From IMG/VR virus record IMGVR_UViG_3300048549_000383, positions 1-58,435 of that record: a stretch of DNA of 58,435 nt. One strand, given 5' to 3'. This stretch comes from a virus. This document shows positions 25,147-36,100 of the stretch, piece by piece (within the stretch, counting starts at the first letter, position 1; each line of letters starts with the position of its first letter). The translations under genes and the position numbers were made by a program. The notes below the pieces were generated by a model. It saw only the letters and a program-made list of their open reading frames with translations, was not told the origin of the DNA and did no database searches.

Positions 25147-26994
25147 TTATTCTGGTTCAGTTCTGACCAGATTGTTGTATTCTTGTGAAACAAATACGCC
25201 ATTAGCACCAGTGGTGCCACCAGCAATGGTATCTGACGTTGTGAACTTATAAGTATTGCCATTATTGACAATATTAGTCACTGTCAAATACTTATAACCA
25301 AATGCATCAGCAGTGCTGACATATGATTCAACAGTTGCTGTGATACCAGTAACACTAGCAGTGACGATCTCACCGACTAAGAAATTGGTATTGATGGTAT
25401 CTTTCAGTTTTAATATACTTCTAGATGTATGATCCACACCATCACCCAAAGCACCAGCAGTCGAAACTGTTGATGTCAAAGGTACAAGACTTGAATCATA
25501 AATTTGATCACCCTGTTGGAACAGAGTTGTGTTCTGTCCACCAACAGTTTCTTCAATACCATACAGTGAGGATGAAATACCACCATCTAGACTGATAGCA
25601 TCTTCATAGTCTGTATCTGTATTTACCAGATCAATGATACCGTCACCAGCACCATCAACTTCATCATCGTCTTCAAATCTAAATCCTTCCAGAGTGCTGA
25701 TAGGATCTGTAAATGTAACAATAGTACCTTCCTCATCGTCTAAAAGAACGTGAGGTTCTTGACCAGTTCCTGATGATGCTGCTGATCCAGCAATAAACTG
25801 AATCACAGCAGTGTTCTCACTAGATCTACCACCATCGATAAACGCAAGTTCATCGACTTGGAATGTCAAGAACAACTCCCTAGTGGTAGGAAGCCAGTCA
25901 TAAACAATAGCAACCTTGTTACTCTTATCTTCTTCTACTCTTCGGACTCTATCAGAAACTGTGAAGTTATATCCAGAGATTCCTGTGTTTGGATCTGTTG
26001 CTAGATTATCCAGAATCACACGCTGGTCATAGCGGAAGTTAATACCTCTATCACAACCAGTGAAAGAGATAGGTGTCTTACCTGTATATCTAATGATCTC
26101 TCTACCGATCTGGAACTTACCAGAACCAGGGAAAGCGTTAGTAGTCTCTACATATATTGTACTGTCAGCAGGATCAGAATCTCTAATCAATGCTGTCATG
26201 TTATAGAAGTCCGACACCAGGGACGTTCTATTACGTTGCTTTCTGATTAAATTGGTGTCCCGAGTAAAGATGACCTGAGGTGCTGAGGTATAACCACCGC
26301 CAGGATTCAGTAGATTGATGGCAGAGATTCTACCAAGATTGATTTCTGCTTCTGCTGTTGCACCAGATCCACCACCACCAATCAATTGAAGGATAGGGGG
26401 TGTTTCAAAGAACTCACCTTCTGTGGTTACATTGACGTTTTCTACAACACCAAATTGATTAACTTCGGCAACTCCACTAGCGCCAGATCCACCACCACCA
26501 GAAATAACAACAGTAATATCTTGTGCTGTGTAGTTCCTACCATTGTTCTCAACAGACAAACCAGTCACACCACCAGTCACAGGAACTAGTTCTGCACCAG
26601 ATCCACCACCACCTCTGAGATATGCTTCTGCCGAATAGTACCCATCACCAGGTTGATTGACTTGTAAGAAACTTACCGATCCATCGGGGTTTAAATATAT
26701 GTTTGCATCTGCATCAACGATGCCGTCATCTGTGCTAACAATATCCAAACGTAAAGGATCATATCCTTCACCTGGATCTAACACATCAACTGACAGTAAC
26801 TCGCCGTTATCACCAATATTTGCTTTAAGAACAGCATCCCTAATAGGAGTACCACAGTTCCCAACTACTAACCTAGGTGGGTCAGCAGGATCATACCCAC
26901 TACCCACATTGGTTACAATTACGTCTTTTACACCATATACACTGTTAAAGACGGGTTCAATTGTTGCGCCACTTCCTGGAACTGTTCTTGTCAT
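25147..26994 (-). CDS. Glycine-rich repeat structural protein (615 aa)
   Basis: The first ~240 residues contain about five repeats of a beta motif: a strand, G-x-G-Y, a Pro turn and GGGGSGA, for example SGYDPADPPRLVV, NPGGGYTSAPQVIF and ISGGGGSGASGVAEV. A segment with IYVETTNAFPGSGKFQIGRE, then IIRYTG and GCDRGINF (about residues 285-335) is a short domain also found in gp15 and the giant gp7. The C-terminal ~250 residues are beta-rich, with no known name. The gene overlaps the cupredoxin-like gene by one base, and lies in the baseplate wedge group. It is probably a baseplate or fibre-attachment protein; not seen in T4. Confidence 0.75.
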   Translation of the reverse strand: MTRTVPGSGATIEPVFNSVYGVKDVIVTNVGSGYDPADPPRLVVGNCGTPIRDAVLKANIGDNGELLSVDVLDPGEGYDPLRLDIVSTDDGIVDADANIYLNPDGSVSFLQVNQPGDGYYSAEAYLRGGGGSGAELVPVTGGVTGLSVENNGRNYTAQDITVVISGGGGSGASGVAEVNQFGVVENVNVTTEGEFFETPPILQLIGGGGSGATAEAEINLGRISAINLLNPGGGYTSAPQVIFTRDTNLIRKQRNRTSLVSDFYNMTALIRDSDPADSTIYVETTNAFPGSGKFQIGREIIRYTGKTPISFTGCDRGINFRYDQRVILDNLATDPNTGISGYNFTVSDRVRRVEEDKSNKVAIVYDWLPTTRELFLTFQVDELAFIDGGRSSENTAVIQFIAGSAASSGTGQEPHVLLDDEEGTIVTFTDPISTLEGFRFEDDDEVDGAGDGIIDLVNTDTDYEDAISLDGGISSSLYGIEETVGGQNTTLFQQGDQIYDSSLVPLTSTVSTAGALGDGVDHTSRSILKLKDTINTNFLVGEIVTASVTGITATVESYVSTADAFGYKYLTVTNIVNNGNTYKFTTSDTIAGGTTGANGVFVSQEYNNLVRTEPE

Positions 26995-28475
26995 TAGACG
27001 ACTACGATGTTACCAACCATGTTGCTGTGAATATTGCACTGGTACACATAAGTTGTGCCAGCAGCAAGACTCATTGGAACTGTCCAATATTGGATACTAT
27101 TAATAGATCCAGATGTTCCACCGATCTGAGAACCACCGTTAGATACTCTAATCTCTAACGGATGACTAGCACCAGTTGTGTTGTCAAATCTGTAAGTAAA
27201 TCCACGATACACATAGATAGTGGCATCAGTGGCACCATCTATACCAGGTCCATTGACGGTATAGTTATTACTGTCAGAAGCACTAAATGCAAAGTTAAGA
27301 GTAGGAGATGCTACTGCTTCATAATTAGATGTGCCATAGATCAATGATTGACCTTCGTTTGCACTAGGCAGTGCTACTGTGTTGGTGATCGTTACTGTTG
27401 AACCAGATACAGCAGTAGAGATTCCAGTACCACCAGCGATGGTAATAGACGAATCAGCAGCATCGGCGGTATATGTACCAGTATCACCTGCAACCCCTTT
27501 CAGAGCGTCCTGGACGACGTTAGGAGAGTCGTTAGTAAATGTAATTGCACCAGCATTCAAATTAGTGGTAATTCCACTACCACCTGTAAATGTCAGTGAG
27601 TCAGTAACTACCGTGGCACTAACAGTTCCATTATCAGCACCGAATGTTGTAAACACATTCTGGTTTAGGTCACCCAAGGTGCCTGTCATATCAATGGTCA
27701 GTGTATCACCAACCATAGTTGTGGAGATATTAGTACCACCTGCAATAACGAGGGTATCGTTAGGAGCAGAAGCAGTTGAAGTTCCAGTATCAGCATCAAC
27801 AGTTTCAAACAAGTTCTGAGTTGATCCGCCAGAACCACCAGTACCCTGTTCATCGTTAGCAGGTTCCCAAGCACTGTTAGAATCATTCCATTTCAGGACT
27901 TGTCCATCAGAGGGACCACCATTAACAGTAGTATCAACGTCGGCAAGGACAGTAATACTTTGAGTCTCGTCTACCAGGGGGACCCAAGCAGCAGAGTGAG
28001 CAAAGTATGCCTTGCCAGTACCATGAACGTGAGCAAGCATACCGTGATGGTTAGTCGCATCAGGAAGGTCGCCCAGAGTAGCGTAAGGAGCGTACCATTT
28101 GAGGTATCCATCATCACCGTCGATATAAGTATAAGCGGATCCCGATCCGCCACCCCAGAACTGGATGTCGCCTGTTCCAGTGTGTTTTAGAATAATATTA
28201 TCAGTACCATCGGTTACAATATCGAAACCGTTGGTATCTAGATTACCAGTTAACGTGTCAAAGTTGCCAGCACGGAATGCACCACTCGGTGTTGAACTCC
28301 ATTTAAGCACTTGGCCATCAGTAGCAGTAGCGATATCTAGTTGGATATCCGTAGTGTTACCAAGTTTGTCATAAAGTTCTTCAAAGTTGGCATTATATTT
28401 AATGGCACCATCTCTTAGGGTATCACCTGTACCATCATTTGCCGAAGATCCAATACCGACTAACTGTTTTGCCAT
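26994..28475 (-). CDS. Structural protein with C-terminal cupredoxin-like domain (493 aa)
   Basis: The N-terminus (GIGSSANDGTGDTLRDGAIK, then YNANFEELYDKLG) is a type seen at the start of many phage fibre-like proteins and probably a trimerisation or attachment helix. Beta repeats with NISTTMVGDTLTIDMTG and GGTGIS follow. The last ~100 residues resemble a cupredoxin: TYRFDNTTGASHPLEIRVS gives one possible copper His, and YVYQCNIHSNMVGNIVVV gives Cys, His and Met. Type 1 copper sites use one His in the first strand pair and a Cys-x-x-His-...-Met cluster at the end. Whether copper is bound is unproven; similar tails are common in marine phage structural proteins. A CATAAATA promoter lies 23 bases upstream. 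Confidence 0.75.
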   Translation of the reverse strand: MAKQLVGIGSSANDGTGDTLRDGAIKYNANFEELYDKLGNTTDIQLDIATATDGQVLKWSSTPSGAFRAGNFDTLTGNLDTNGFDIVTDGTDNIILKHTGTGDIQFWGGGSGSAYTYIDGDDGYLKWYAPYATLGDLPDATNHHGMLAHVHGTGKAYFAHSAAWVPLVDETQSITVLADVDTTVNGGPSDGQVLKWNDSNSAWEPANDEQGTGGSGGSTQNLFETVDADTGTSTASAPNDTLVIAGGTNISTTMVGDTLTIDMTGTLGDLNQNVFTTFGADNGTVSATVVTDSLTFTGGSGITTNLNAGAITFTNDSPNVVQDALKGVAGDTGTYTADAADSSITIAGGTGISTAVSGSTVTITNTVALPSANEGQSLIYGTSNYEAVASPTLNFAFSASDSNNYTVNGPGIDGATDATIYVYRGFTYRFDNTTGASHPLEIRVSNGGSQIGGTSGSINSIQYWTVPMSLAAGTTYVYQCNIHSNMVGNIVVV

Positions 28476-28497
28476 GATCGTTCTTTTTTTACAATTC

Positions 28498-28505
28498 TAT
28501 TTATG
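28498..28505 (-). promoter_or_regulatory. Late-type promoter CATAAATA
   Basis: One mismatch to TATAAATA. It overlaps the stop of the YHYH gene and is 23 bases upstream of the cupredoxin-like gene, a normal leader length for this promoter type. Confidence 0.55.
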
Positions 28506-30105
28506 TTGCGTCGAAGGAGATGCTTGTAGTGTCAAACTTAGTATCCGTAGAAGAGAAGTCTGAATCACCTTGACCATCACCGAAACCAGTCACAGTCAGA
28601 GTTGCAACGTCTGACGTTAGAGGTGAGTTTTGTGCAGGGGTCACACCTAGACCCAAAGGACCACGTACTTCACATCTGAATTTATATCCAGACATGTAGT
28701 TCAATGCTGTAAATGTATATGCTGCATCAGTTGCACCAGTCAACACAGCAAACGAGAATCCACCATCAGTAGATCTAAACCACTGATATGCCTTAGGTCC
28801 ATCTTCTGGACTGATGGCAGCAGTGATCGAGAATGTGACAGTCTGATTGACATTATAAGTTGCATTTGCAGGTTGCAAAGCAATTTGAATGACAGAAGGA
28901 GGTGCCTCAGTATCACCACCAGAAGGAGGTGCAGGGGGTGTTGCAGCGCCATTGTTTGGTGGTTGATCTAGAACTTCACGAGAAGTTAGACCCATAATAT
29001 ATGGGAATACTGGTTGTAGATTATTCTCACTATCTACCTCAGTAGATAAGAAATATGCATATGTGCCACTCTGGAATTCAGGAGTGATACAAAATCTACC
29101 ATTATGTCTATCTAAATTACCCAGACCTTCTGCATATTCCCAATCTTCCATCAAGGATCCAGCAGGGGGGTTCTGCTGTGAGTCTCCATATATTGGTCTG
29201 TTTTCTACCTCTTCGGATCTGACACGATACGAACTAGTAGCAGTTGTGATGTTGGAATTAACATTCCATCTATTACTATAAAGGTATGGACCGTAGATAG
29301 GAAATCCATCAAATGCATATCCTAAGATTTTAGAATGCCCATCTGGATGTCTTAGATTGTCACCATTATACTGAGAAGAACCATAGTAATCATTGTAAGA
29401 TGCCATAGAAGCACCATTCTTCCAACACTCCAAAAACTCAGTATCATGATAGTGATACTGTCCTGTGACTTCGGGATGTCCACCACATTCATCCTCACCA
29501 AATGTTACTGGTGAACTGGGGAAGTGTGCATTCCAACTGAAATTAACTGGTGGGTTTCCACTAGCACCAGCAGAAGGATTGAAGAAAACTACTCCATTAG
29601 CAGCAATACCAATAGCACCTAAGGGTGTATTCACTCTGCCATTTCTTTGATCATAATAACTATATGTACCTGTACGACCAGTCGCTGTATACTCCATGAC
29701 CAGTTGTAAATTCTGATCAGTCTCTCTCCAAAATTCACCAGGGATTGCAGTTTGTTCTGTCCCTCTATATGTAAATACTAACTTCTCTTCCTCTGCTGTG
29801 CCTTCATCAAACAGAAAAAGAACTCTGTCACCAACTTGAATCTGATTACCCAATAAAGAGTTATCAGCAACTGACAATGCAACACTAATAAAAAACCCTT
29901 CATGTACATAGACATTGGAATCCAATTGCCTAGTTACACCAAAGGTACCACCTCTATAATAGAAGTCATGATCAAATGCTTGCTCAGTGACGCTATTCGG
30001 ATTGTTTACATTAGGAAACGTACCGTATGCTACGGGAGATGGTAGTCCATCCGCATCTACGGTAAGTGTCCTAGTGCCAGCGTTAAATTCAGCGGTTGCC
30101 GTCAT
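28501..30105 (-). CDS. YHYH-domain protein with Ig-like C-terminus (534 aa)
   Basis: The middle part (about residues 200-390) contains the motif set of the YHYH family: CGGHPEVTGQYHYHDTEFLE, HSKILGYAFDGFPIYGPYLY, RNGPLEDW-type text (SLMEDWEYAEGLGNLDRHNG) and RFCITPEFQSGTYAYFLS, ending PVFPYIMG. The function of YHYH domains is unknown; they occur in secreted bacterial proteins. The C-terminal ~110 residues (VIQIALQPANATYNVNQTVT, KAYQWFRSTDG, YKFRCEVRG) are Ig-like, with the expected Trp and Cys. Ig-like domains in tailed phages are usually surface-exposed and bind weakly to carbohydrate or cells. An AATAAATA element is present 14 bases upstream, so the leader would be very short. Confidence 0.85.
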   Translation of the reverse strand: MTATAEFNAGTRTLTVDADGLPSPVAYGTFPNVNNPNSVTEQAFDHDFYYRGGTFGVTRQLDSNVYVHEGFFISVALSVADNSLLGNQIQVGDRVLFLFDEGTAEEEKLVFTYRGTEQTAIPGEFWRETDQNLQLVMEYTATGRTGTYSYYDQRNGRVNTPLGAIGIAANGVVFFNPSAGASGNPPVNFSWNAHFPSSPVTFGEDECGGHPEVTGQYHYHDTEFLECWKNGASMASYNDYYGSSQYNGDNLRHPDGHSKILGYAFDGFPIYGPYLYSNRWNVNSNITTATSSYRVRSEEVENRPIYGDSQQNPPAGSLMEDWEYAEGLGNLDRHNGRFCITPEFQSGTYAYFLSTEVDSENNLQPVFPYIMGLTSREVLDQPPNNGAATPPAPPSGGDTEAPPSVIQIALQPANATYNVNQTVTFSITAAISPEDGPKAYQWFRSTDGGFSFAVLTGATDAAYTFTALNYMSGYKFRCEVRGPLGLGVTPAQNSPLTSDVATLTVTGFGDGQGDSDFSSTDTKFDTTSISFDAT

Positions 30106-30118
30106 TGTGCTTTTTATC

Positions 30119-30126
30119 TATTTATT
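30119..30126 (-). promoter_or_regulatory. Late-type promoter AATAAATA
   Basis: One mismatch to the consensus. It overlaps the stop of the giant gp7 gene and lies only 14 bases upstream of the YHYH-gene ATG, so a transcript from it would have a leader of roughly 8-10 bases and no ribosome site. Confidence 0.4.
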
Positions 30127-33100
30127 GAAAAATCTGAGTCGGGTTGAAGTTGTTAATAACAGTGGCACCAGTCTGTACTGTGAGGATCACAGAGTTGGAG
30201 TAGATTGGTGTAGCACCAGCAGCAGTAACTGCAACACGGAACTCATCACCATCATCTGCTTGTTCGGCAGTCAATGATGTGTATGTGGCACTGGTAGAAC
30301 CAGTGATGTTCGCCCAGTTAGTTTCGCCATACTGCTTACGCTGCCACTGATAGTTCAGAGCAGTAGATCCAATCTGATTATCAGAACTGTTGATGAACTG
30401 AGCGACAATCGTGAAGGATGCAGTCTGACCTTGGTTCACCGTCACGTTCACAGGTTGCGATGCGACGTTGATATAACCAGGGGTGATAACGATTGGGTTG
30501 CCCTGAGCGTCAGTGCCCTCACCAGCGTAGGTGTCAAAACCTTGGTTAACAGCAGGTCCACTAGGAACAACAAAATCATCATCGACGGTAGTCTGAACAT
30601 CAACAATTGGTTGTTGATAACCAATACCAGCAGTCTTGACATCGATTCTCAATAGACCCATTAGGGCACGAACACGACCGTCAAAACCAGTGGAGGAAAC
30701 CACATCCACGTTCGGGCGCGAGGAGTAACCATCACCAGGTGAGGTGATAATTGCCTTAGTGATTTCACCAGACTTGATTGATGCAAGAGCGGTAGCACCA
30801 CGACCCTTAACTGTGCCTGTGTACTCGAAGGTGATCAGTGAGTTGGAAGACTCAATCAGAGCAACTTCACGTTCGTCTGCTTCACCTTCAATTTGTAGAA
30901 CATCGCCTGCTTCGATCGGTGGCACGACAGTTGCTGCGATAACGTCAGCGTCGGAACCAATGTAAGAGAAGGCAACGAATGTTGATCCTGCACGAGGAAT
31001 CTCAGCGAAGATGATTCTAGAACCAACCAGTTCATAACCAATACCTGCTTCCTGAATAACACCATTGAGCGAGACGATGATGTTGTTTTCTGGAAGAATC
31101 GTGTTAGACGAAACGCCCTCAGTCAGCGTCAGTGAGTAGAAACCACCCTGATATTTCAGGTTGAAGGACGAGCGCAAGGAGTCAAACTCAAACGAGATAT
31201 CATCCAGTTGTCTCAGTTTACCCACGTAGTAACCAATGAATTCAGATCCAATGGTAGGTGGTTCAGTGAACGTGATCTGGTCAGAGAATGCAGTGTATGC
31301 GAAGTTAGCACCAGGAGGTTGCATAACACCATTAACAAAGACGAGTAGGTGACCAGCGGGATCTGGGAAGTATGCTTCACCATTGCTAACCGTCAGTTTG
31401 AAGGTATCAGCAGTGCCATCGAATCCACGGAAGAACCTATCGCAGCGACCCAAGAGATTCTTCGCTTGGGTAACACCAGCAGCCCATCCATAGTCAGATC
31501 TGATTGACAAGTTTGATGGGAAATCGCCATTGACATCCTCCAACCATAGGCGACCTGTATCGCCACTAATTGACTTGCCAGAAACCTTACCGTAGGACGT
31601 GTAGTTTGTCTCAGTAACCGTAGTAATATCACAGGAGATGATTGGGAAGTTATTGAGGTTTTCAAATCTACCCAAACCACCTGTCAAAAGTTCCTGAGGA
31701 TCTGTGGTTGTAGTGCCATCAGCAGCAGCGCCATATGGTGTCAAGTTTGCGATCCAGATCTTATGCTGAACGCCTTCCTCATACACATAATCTGTAACGA
31801 GAGCAGTCCAACCAGGAATCTTAGGTACACCACCTGAAAGGAGATAAACAATATCACCTCTCTTGAAGTCGCCCTCGAAACCTTGATCTCTCAGGACGCT
31901 GTTGACATCACACTCGATCGTCTTAACCGCGTGTACGAACTGATTAAGTTCAATGTCTCTGAATCCTTCTTTGCTGATCTTACCAATATCAAGGATCTTG
32001 TCAGTGATAGAACCGTAAATGATGTCTCCATCAGTGAAGTCCTCTTGCAGAGTTTCGATGTCAATCGTGATACGACCACCGCTGTTGCCAGTCAAGATAC
32101 CAGCAGAGTTCTCGAAGGAAACAATGGTTGCCTCAGCGCCGTTATCCTTGTTAAAGATAATCTCACCGTTAGCAAACCCACCACGATCAGTATTGATCAA
32201 CATGCGAGTTGTGCCGTCACTGCTGAGTTCTGCTGTGATTCCACTGTCCACACCTTCGAGCACCTGAGTGCTGCTAAGCGTACCCGTGATATTTTCGATG
32301 TACACCCAACCTTCATCCTCATTATCGCCCGTGAGGATTGAGGTCTGCATGACGATACCTTTGTTAGCACCAGCACCTTGAACTTGTACTTCCTCACCAA
32401 CTGTGAACCTGCCAGTGGCAAGTCTGATGGTGTATCTGTAATACAGTTTGATGATGTCAGCAGAGTTATTCTTGTTCCGAACAATCTCAGAACTTGCAGT
32501 AGATGTAGTGCCCACAACCACGTCTGCGAGGTTAAAACCACCACTGACAGGGTTGTCAATATCTCTTGTGCCGTATGTAGTTGATTGACGTACAAGACCA
32601 GATCTTACAGGACTTTGCAGTTGCTGCTGTCCAGAAGTTCTTGTGTCAACTGAGAAGCGAGAGAATCTTGCATCATGTCTAATTTCCCTCGTGATCTCAA
32701 ATTGCGTTGGTGTTGCATTGAGAACATAGAAGTAATCTTGATTAGCGAAAGCAGATTCAACATCAGCAGATGCAATTGCATATTGCAGAATATCACCGCG
32801 TGAATAGAAGTTAGGACGTTGAATAATAATTCTGTTCTCTCTTCTTTCATAACCAACTTCAACAGTAGGTGTGTTGATGATCAGATCAGGATCAGTGTTC
32901 CAATCATTACCTTCGTCATATAGATTCTGTGCATTAGTAGCATGAATATTGTTGGTCCACTGAACACTGTTCTGTGCAGGAGGTGTACCTCTGCTGATAG
33001 CAAAGTATGCAGCATTGAGAGAACTATCAATCTTAAACTGAGTAGATTCTTGCTCATATTCAAATCTATGCTCGATAGCGCCAGTGTTGATATGAGTCTC

Positions 33101-36100
33101 ATCTAAGTAGATGTCATATCCATACCACTCACCACCAACCAAGATGTCATTGTAGTCATCCAAAATACGCTTGGCATACTCACTGATGCGAGTTACATAC
33201 CAGAGAAGATGCTGCTTGGTGACATCAGGGAATGCGATGAAGTTGCCCTCACCATCAAACCAAGTATTCACGATTCTCAGGATACCGATGTTACCACCAG
33301 TGTTCAAGTCATACAACAGACCGTCAATCAATGCATCACCAAACGACTGTTCGGCAACAGTTGCTGGATATGCTGTTTGAACTTCGGAGAATGCTTTCAG
33401 GGAAACCGCGTGCTTGTTCCACAAGATGCGACGTGCAACTGCCTTATCAGACTTACTACCACCACCAAGTGTCTCTTCCATCAACTCAAAGAGAGTGTCA
33501 GATGCTGAGGTGGCGTCGTAGCATGTGTAATACTGATAATCTGTGTTGGCATTGTATCCTGTATCACGAGTAACACCATTGAGGTGACTTGCATTACCAG
33601 CATTTGCTGTGCTGATTGTATCGATAACAATGTCGAACAAAGTCTCAATATTTGTTGCCTGAGTAGCACAAACTTGATTCCAATCTGAACCATCTTCATA
33701 CGTAACCGACACGTCACGTTGAACATATTCGGGTGAATACTTGACAGGCCAGATGAATGGCAGAGTCTTAGTGATTGTACCGTCTCCGATACTTGCAGGC
33801 GTAGTGATTGTGTCAGTAACAATCGACATCATAGTGTTGATTGCCGAAGCAACGTCAGCACACTTAGGTGAGTCAGTATCGACTGTGATCGCATAACCAC
33901 CCTCGCTGTAAGGGAAGTAATCTAGATCTGTGTATGTCTTCTGAGTGAATCCATGAGCAGCAGTGATCGTGATGGTCTCATCTCTCATTGCCTGAATTGC
34001 AAGATCTCTTGCTTTGTTCAGAATCCAGATAGACTCAGTAGAAACACCTACGATATGTTGTAGGTTACTACCAGAGACATACAGTTCAGCAGACTTGAAG
34101 ACCTTATTGTTACCACCATACTTCAAGTTCCATACCATGGCAGACAGAACGTCAGTCACGTCATGAACACAGTCAATGTAACCGTTAGTCACCACAGCGT
34201 CTTGCTGAGCAGAAACGAATGTGTGTGCATATTGGTACTCAGCAGCAGCAGCGCCAACGTTCACGGTGAATGTGTCCGTTGTAACAGCACTAATGGCTAA
34301 TGATGTGTTATACGCGGGGTCGCTTTGTCTTGGGTATGCATGTTCAGTAGCGTTAGCATTACTGGTGCATGTGAAGACGATGCTACCAGGTTTGATGGTT
34401 ACTCTATCAGAAGTAGAAAGTCCATGACCAACAACTGTCAGTGTCATATCACCATTTGCCTGGTTATATGTTGCAGAAGTAGGAGTTTTCTTGACACCAC
34501 CACTGCCACCAGCGCCGTTGATAGTTAGTGAAGGATATTGGGCAAGACCCTGTGCAACTGCTTCCTCAGCAATCAAGCGGATGTTTCTATCAATGACATT
34601 TCCAGCATCAACGAAACGGTCATCAGCACCATTTCTTTCATAAGTGCTGACATCAACAGAATCGAGAGAAGATCCACCACTGATTGGTTCACCAGTTACA
34701 GGATCCACACCACCATCTTCTTGGTAGATGTACAGGTTGTCGCGCCCGAAACCATTACGCATCGTTAGGATGCAGATCTCAGCAGCAATCTTATATACAT
34801 CGATCGAAGCGTCAACTTCACCTTCGATGTGCTTCAAACTGTCATCTTCTTCATTCAGGTAGAGTGCAGCAGCGTCCCAGGTCTTGGAGTTGCCACCGAA
34901 TCTCATGTCATGGATCACAGCATCAAGAACGTCAATCACATCATCAATACAATTTTGAGCACCACCAGGAACGGCAAGATCCAAATACTTGGACATATCG
35001 TTCATCGTGTAAACCGCTTCTCTTGCGATTACATGCTTGTTTGCTTCAATTAGATCAGCAACATCAAGATTCTTGTTGGTATCAGAACTACTAGCGTCAT
35101 ATCCCTTGCTATCGATGATTAGAGTATTATCTCTGTATGCAGCAAGATCGGTCCATTGTGCAATATAGTAATCATCTTGATATTCAAAATCAACGCTGAA
35201 CTCAGCAGCAGTCGTACCCTTGCTTAGAAGAGTATTGTTAACTGCATGATGTACCAACTTTTTAATGAAGGTAAAGGCATCCAACATTGGACCAAGTTCA
35301 TTCTCAATGTGAATGATCTGATCGTTGACATTGATGTACTGATCAATCACATACTGGGTAGCAGAGTTACCACCAGTAATCAAGTCAGTAACAACAGCAG
35401 GCAAAATGTGTTGCTTGATATCGCGCTCACAGTAGGAGTCGCCATAACCAGGCATTGTCAGGAAATCGTAAGTAGTGCCATTGATTTCCTTGATATAGTT
35501 TGCCTGCAAGTAACCAACAGTTTCTTCTGCAATGTAACTACGGTTCTTCCAGATCATATCGCCTGCATCACGGAATCTATCACCAGTAGGTCCGATGATA
35601 TCTGCAATGGTATTAGAAAGAGCAGTGATCTCGTCAGTTACGGCGGTAGATGCAGGTGATGTAAAGTTGTTAGGAATCCGAAGAAGTTCAGTATACTTAG
35701 TACCGTTATAGGTTTCAAGATCACCACTAGTAGTAGTAATTACATAATTAACAACATTAGCAAGTTCTGTCCAAGTGTAGATAGATTGTAGGAGTTCATT
35801 ACCCACATAATTTAGACCACCCTCCTTAGTCAGATAACCTCTACCAGCGATGACGCTGTTATAGTTACCACCATACTTAATGTCTTCTACGATTGCTTTC
35901 AAGATGTATTCTTTGGTGTCACGCAAGCACTTGTTAGTACCTTGCTGTGTTCCAACTCCATCAAGAGTATCGCCAGGGATGAGGAAGTCGGAATACTTCT
36001 CCTTCATCAAACCGATAGCAACCTGTGCGATCCAGTCGTAGTTAAGTTCGATAAGATCTGCACACTTACGATGCTCATCGCGTGCGAGGTTAATATCTTC

